Source: Paludibacter sp. (GTDB lineage Bacteria; Bacteroidota; Bacteroidia; Bacteroidales; Paludibacteraceae). Taken from it: DNA of 7,673 nucleotides. Under the pieces are notes generated by a model. The model did no database searches, was not told the DNA's origin, and saw nothing but the letters and a program-made list of their open reading frames with translations. The translations under genes and the position numbers were made by a program. Within the stretch, counting starts at the first letter, position 1; the number at the start of each line of letters is the position of its first letter. The stretch spans positions 1-7,673 of the forward strand of contig JANJXE010000103.1 of assembly GCA_024709185.1 (NCBI GenBank). Direction: 5' to 3'. Shown one piece after another: positions 6,989 to 7,673 of this stretch.

Positions 6989-7022
6989 GACGGGTTGTTT
7001 TAAAAATTGCTAATTGATTTTT

Positions 7023-7053
7023 CAAAAAAGTGCACGAGTTTCCCTTTTTCAAA
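7023..7053 (-). promoter_or_regulatory. Weak candidate promoter of the exported-protein gene
   Basis: On the minus strand, TTTG (7053-7050) is followed after 19 nt by CTTTTTTG (7030-7023), which keeps the TTTG half of the -7 box but not the TA. Spacing to the ATG at 6988 is reasonable (a leader of about 30 nt). It lies back-to-back with the cvpA promoter. Confidence 0.35.
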
Positions 7054-7054
7054 T

Positions 7055-7087
7055 GTTGTGCCACAAATACAAAAATGTGTATATTTG
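7055..7087 (+). promoter_or_regulatory. Promoter of cvpA
   Basis: TATATTTG (7080-7087) matches the Bacteroidota -7 consensus exactly. GTTG (7055-7058) lies 21 nt upstream, the same spacer as at the protease promoter. The box ends only 8 nt before the cvpA ATG, so the transcript should have almost no 5' leader. Confidence 0.6.
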
Positions 7088-7095
7088 CAAACCAT

Positions 7096-7611
7096 ATGAA
7101 TACACTCGACTACATAATTCTATTTCCAATAGTGATCGGTTTCATTATCGGTTTATTCAAGGGACTGATTAAAGAGATCATCGGCCTGGCCATTGTAATT
7201 CTTGGAATTTACCTGTCACGATTGCTTGCCCCGTTAACCTCTGAGCTTTTGGTCCAGTGGCTGGATATTAGTCCGCGGGGAGCTCAGCCATTGGGCTTTA
7301 TTGTGGTTTTTGGCGTTATTGCCATCGTACTTACTCTTGCAGGAAGGATGATTCAGGGATTGGTACAGGCACTTTCACTCGGATTCATAAACTCGATGAT
7401 TGGAGGTGTTTTCGGCGCCATAAAAATTGCATTAATCTACAGTATTATTTTTACTCTACTTCAAAGCCTCGAACATCGATTTCCCATTATTGAAGCCGAA
7501 AGTCGTGAGAATTCGGTTTTGTACGAACCTGTAAAGGAGCTTGCACCTAAACTCTGGGATGAACTGACCGAACAAAAAACAGAAAATGCTCAAACCTCGC
7601 TTTACAACTAA
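7096..7611 (+). CDS. CvpA-family membrane protein
   Basis: A 171-residue inner-membrane protein of the CvpA (colicin V production) family. CvpA homologues are needed for colicin V production in E. coli and are linked to envelope stress tolerance; their biochemical activity is not settled. Four hydrophobic helices are visible at about 5-21, 24-41, 64-85 and 103-123. Family-like features are the N-terminal [10 protein letters not shown], the [11 protein letters not shown] stretch after the first helix and the [17 protein letters not shown] segment before the last. The tail (about 124-171) is polar and acidic. The ATG at 7096 is preferred over the in-frame GTG at 7030, which lies upstream of the promoter and would put a polar extension before the first helix. 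The last 26 nt overlap the start of rnhB, so the two genes are probably co-transcribed. Confidence 0.88.
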   Translation: MNTLDYIILFPIVIGFIIGLFKGLIKEIIGLAIVILGIYLSRLLAPLTSELLVQWLDISPRGAQPLGFIVVFGVIAIVLTLAGRMIQGLVQALSLGFINSMIGGVFGAIKIALIYSIIFTLLQSLEHRFPIIEAESRENSVLYEPVKELAPKLWDELTEQKTENAQTSLYN

Positions 7612-7673
7612 TCTGCTGGAATGTGGATGCGATGAAGCCGGACGAGGGTGTCTGGCGGGCCCGGTAGTTGCTG
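7586..7673 (+). CDS. rnhB: Ribonuclease HII (partial, 5' end only)
   Basis: The first 29 codons of RNase HII, which cuts the RNA strand of RNA-DNA hybrids and removes ribonucleotides misincorporated into DNA. The visible part reads [21 protein letters not shown] and continues into CLAGPVVA. The segment from C15 to A29 contains the RNase HII signature DEAGRG (16-21), with D16 and E17 being the first two metal-binding catalytic residues, and the LAGPVVA strand that follows. The frame is open to the right edge, where about 170 further codons would be expected. The ATG at 7586 lies inside the end of cvpA in another frame; N-terminal length relative to the signature is normal for this family in Bacteroidota. 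No clear Shine-Dalgarno sequence precedes it. Confidence 0.9.
   Translation, partial: MLKPRFTTNLLECGCDEAGRGCLAGPVVA

Noticed and set aside
7030..7095. GTG start extending CvpA by 22 residues
   Set aside because: It lies upstream of the -7 box, and the added residues are polar and Cys-rich ahead of the first membrane helix.
1..7673. A new defence or mobile system
   Set aside because: RecQ, a protease and nucleases occur together, which can hint at defence islands. However, each is a recognisable housekeeping or secreted enzyme in its own unit, and there is no transposase, integrase, toxin-antitoxin pair, CRISPR array or attachment repeat.

Overview
This window looks like chromosomal DNA of a member of the Bacteroidota. 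Three things suggest this. A secreted S8 protease ends in a type IX secretion (Por) sorting domain. Several intergenic gaps carry the phylum's promoter form (TAnnTTTG near -7, TTTG-like box 19-21 nt upstream). Start codons lack strong Shine-Dalgarno sequences. The gene set is mostly housekeeping. There is no CRISPR array, transposase, phage gene, rRNA or tRNA that I can see.

Layout. Positions 1-1702 (minus) hold most of a RecQ-family helicase that runs off the left edge. Upstream of it is a 59-residue BFD-like [2Fe-2S] protein (1799-1978, minus), separated from recQ by a strong intrinsic terminator. A divergent promoter region (about 1979-2147) separates these from a plus-strand cluster: a secreted subtilisin-like protease (2148-3761), then the large subunit of exonuclease VII (xseA, 3766-5016) after 4 nt, then a MurG-like glycosyltransferase (5013-5948) with an ATGA overlap. 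The glycosyltransferase appears to lack its usual C-terminal end. Its stop codon lies inside the terminator hairpin of the convergent next gene.

That convergent gene (5990-6988, minus) encodes an exported protein of unknown function with an EF-hand-like calcium loop, a His/Tyr-rich middle and a basic low-complexity tail. A second divergent promoter region (6989-7095) leads to a CvpA-family membrane protein (7096-7611). The start of rnhB (ribonuclease HII) overlaps its end by 26 nt and runs off the right edge.

I see no evidence of a new defence or mobile system. RecQ, ExoVII and RNase HII are all genome-maintenance enzymes, but they sit in separate transcription units and probably do not form one pathway. 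The points most worth a second look are the truncated glycosyltransferase and its terminator junction, the RecQ domain order, the easily missed BFD-like gene with its divergent promoter region, the possibly leaderless cvpA transcript, and the exported EF-hand/His-rich protein.
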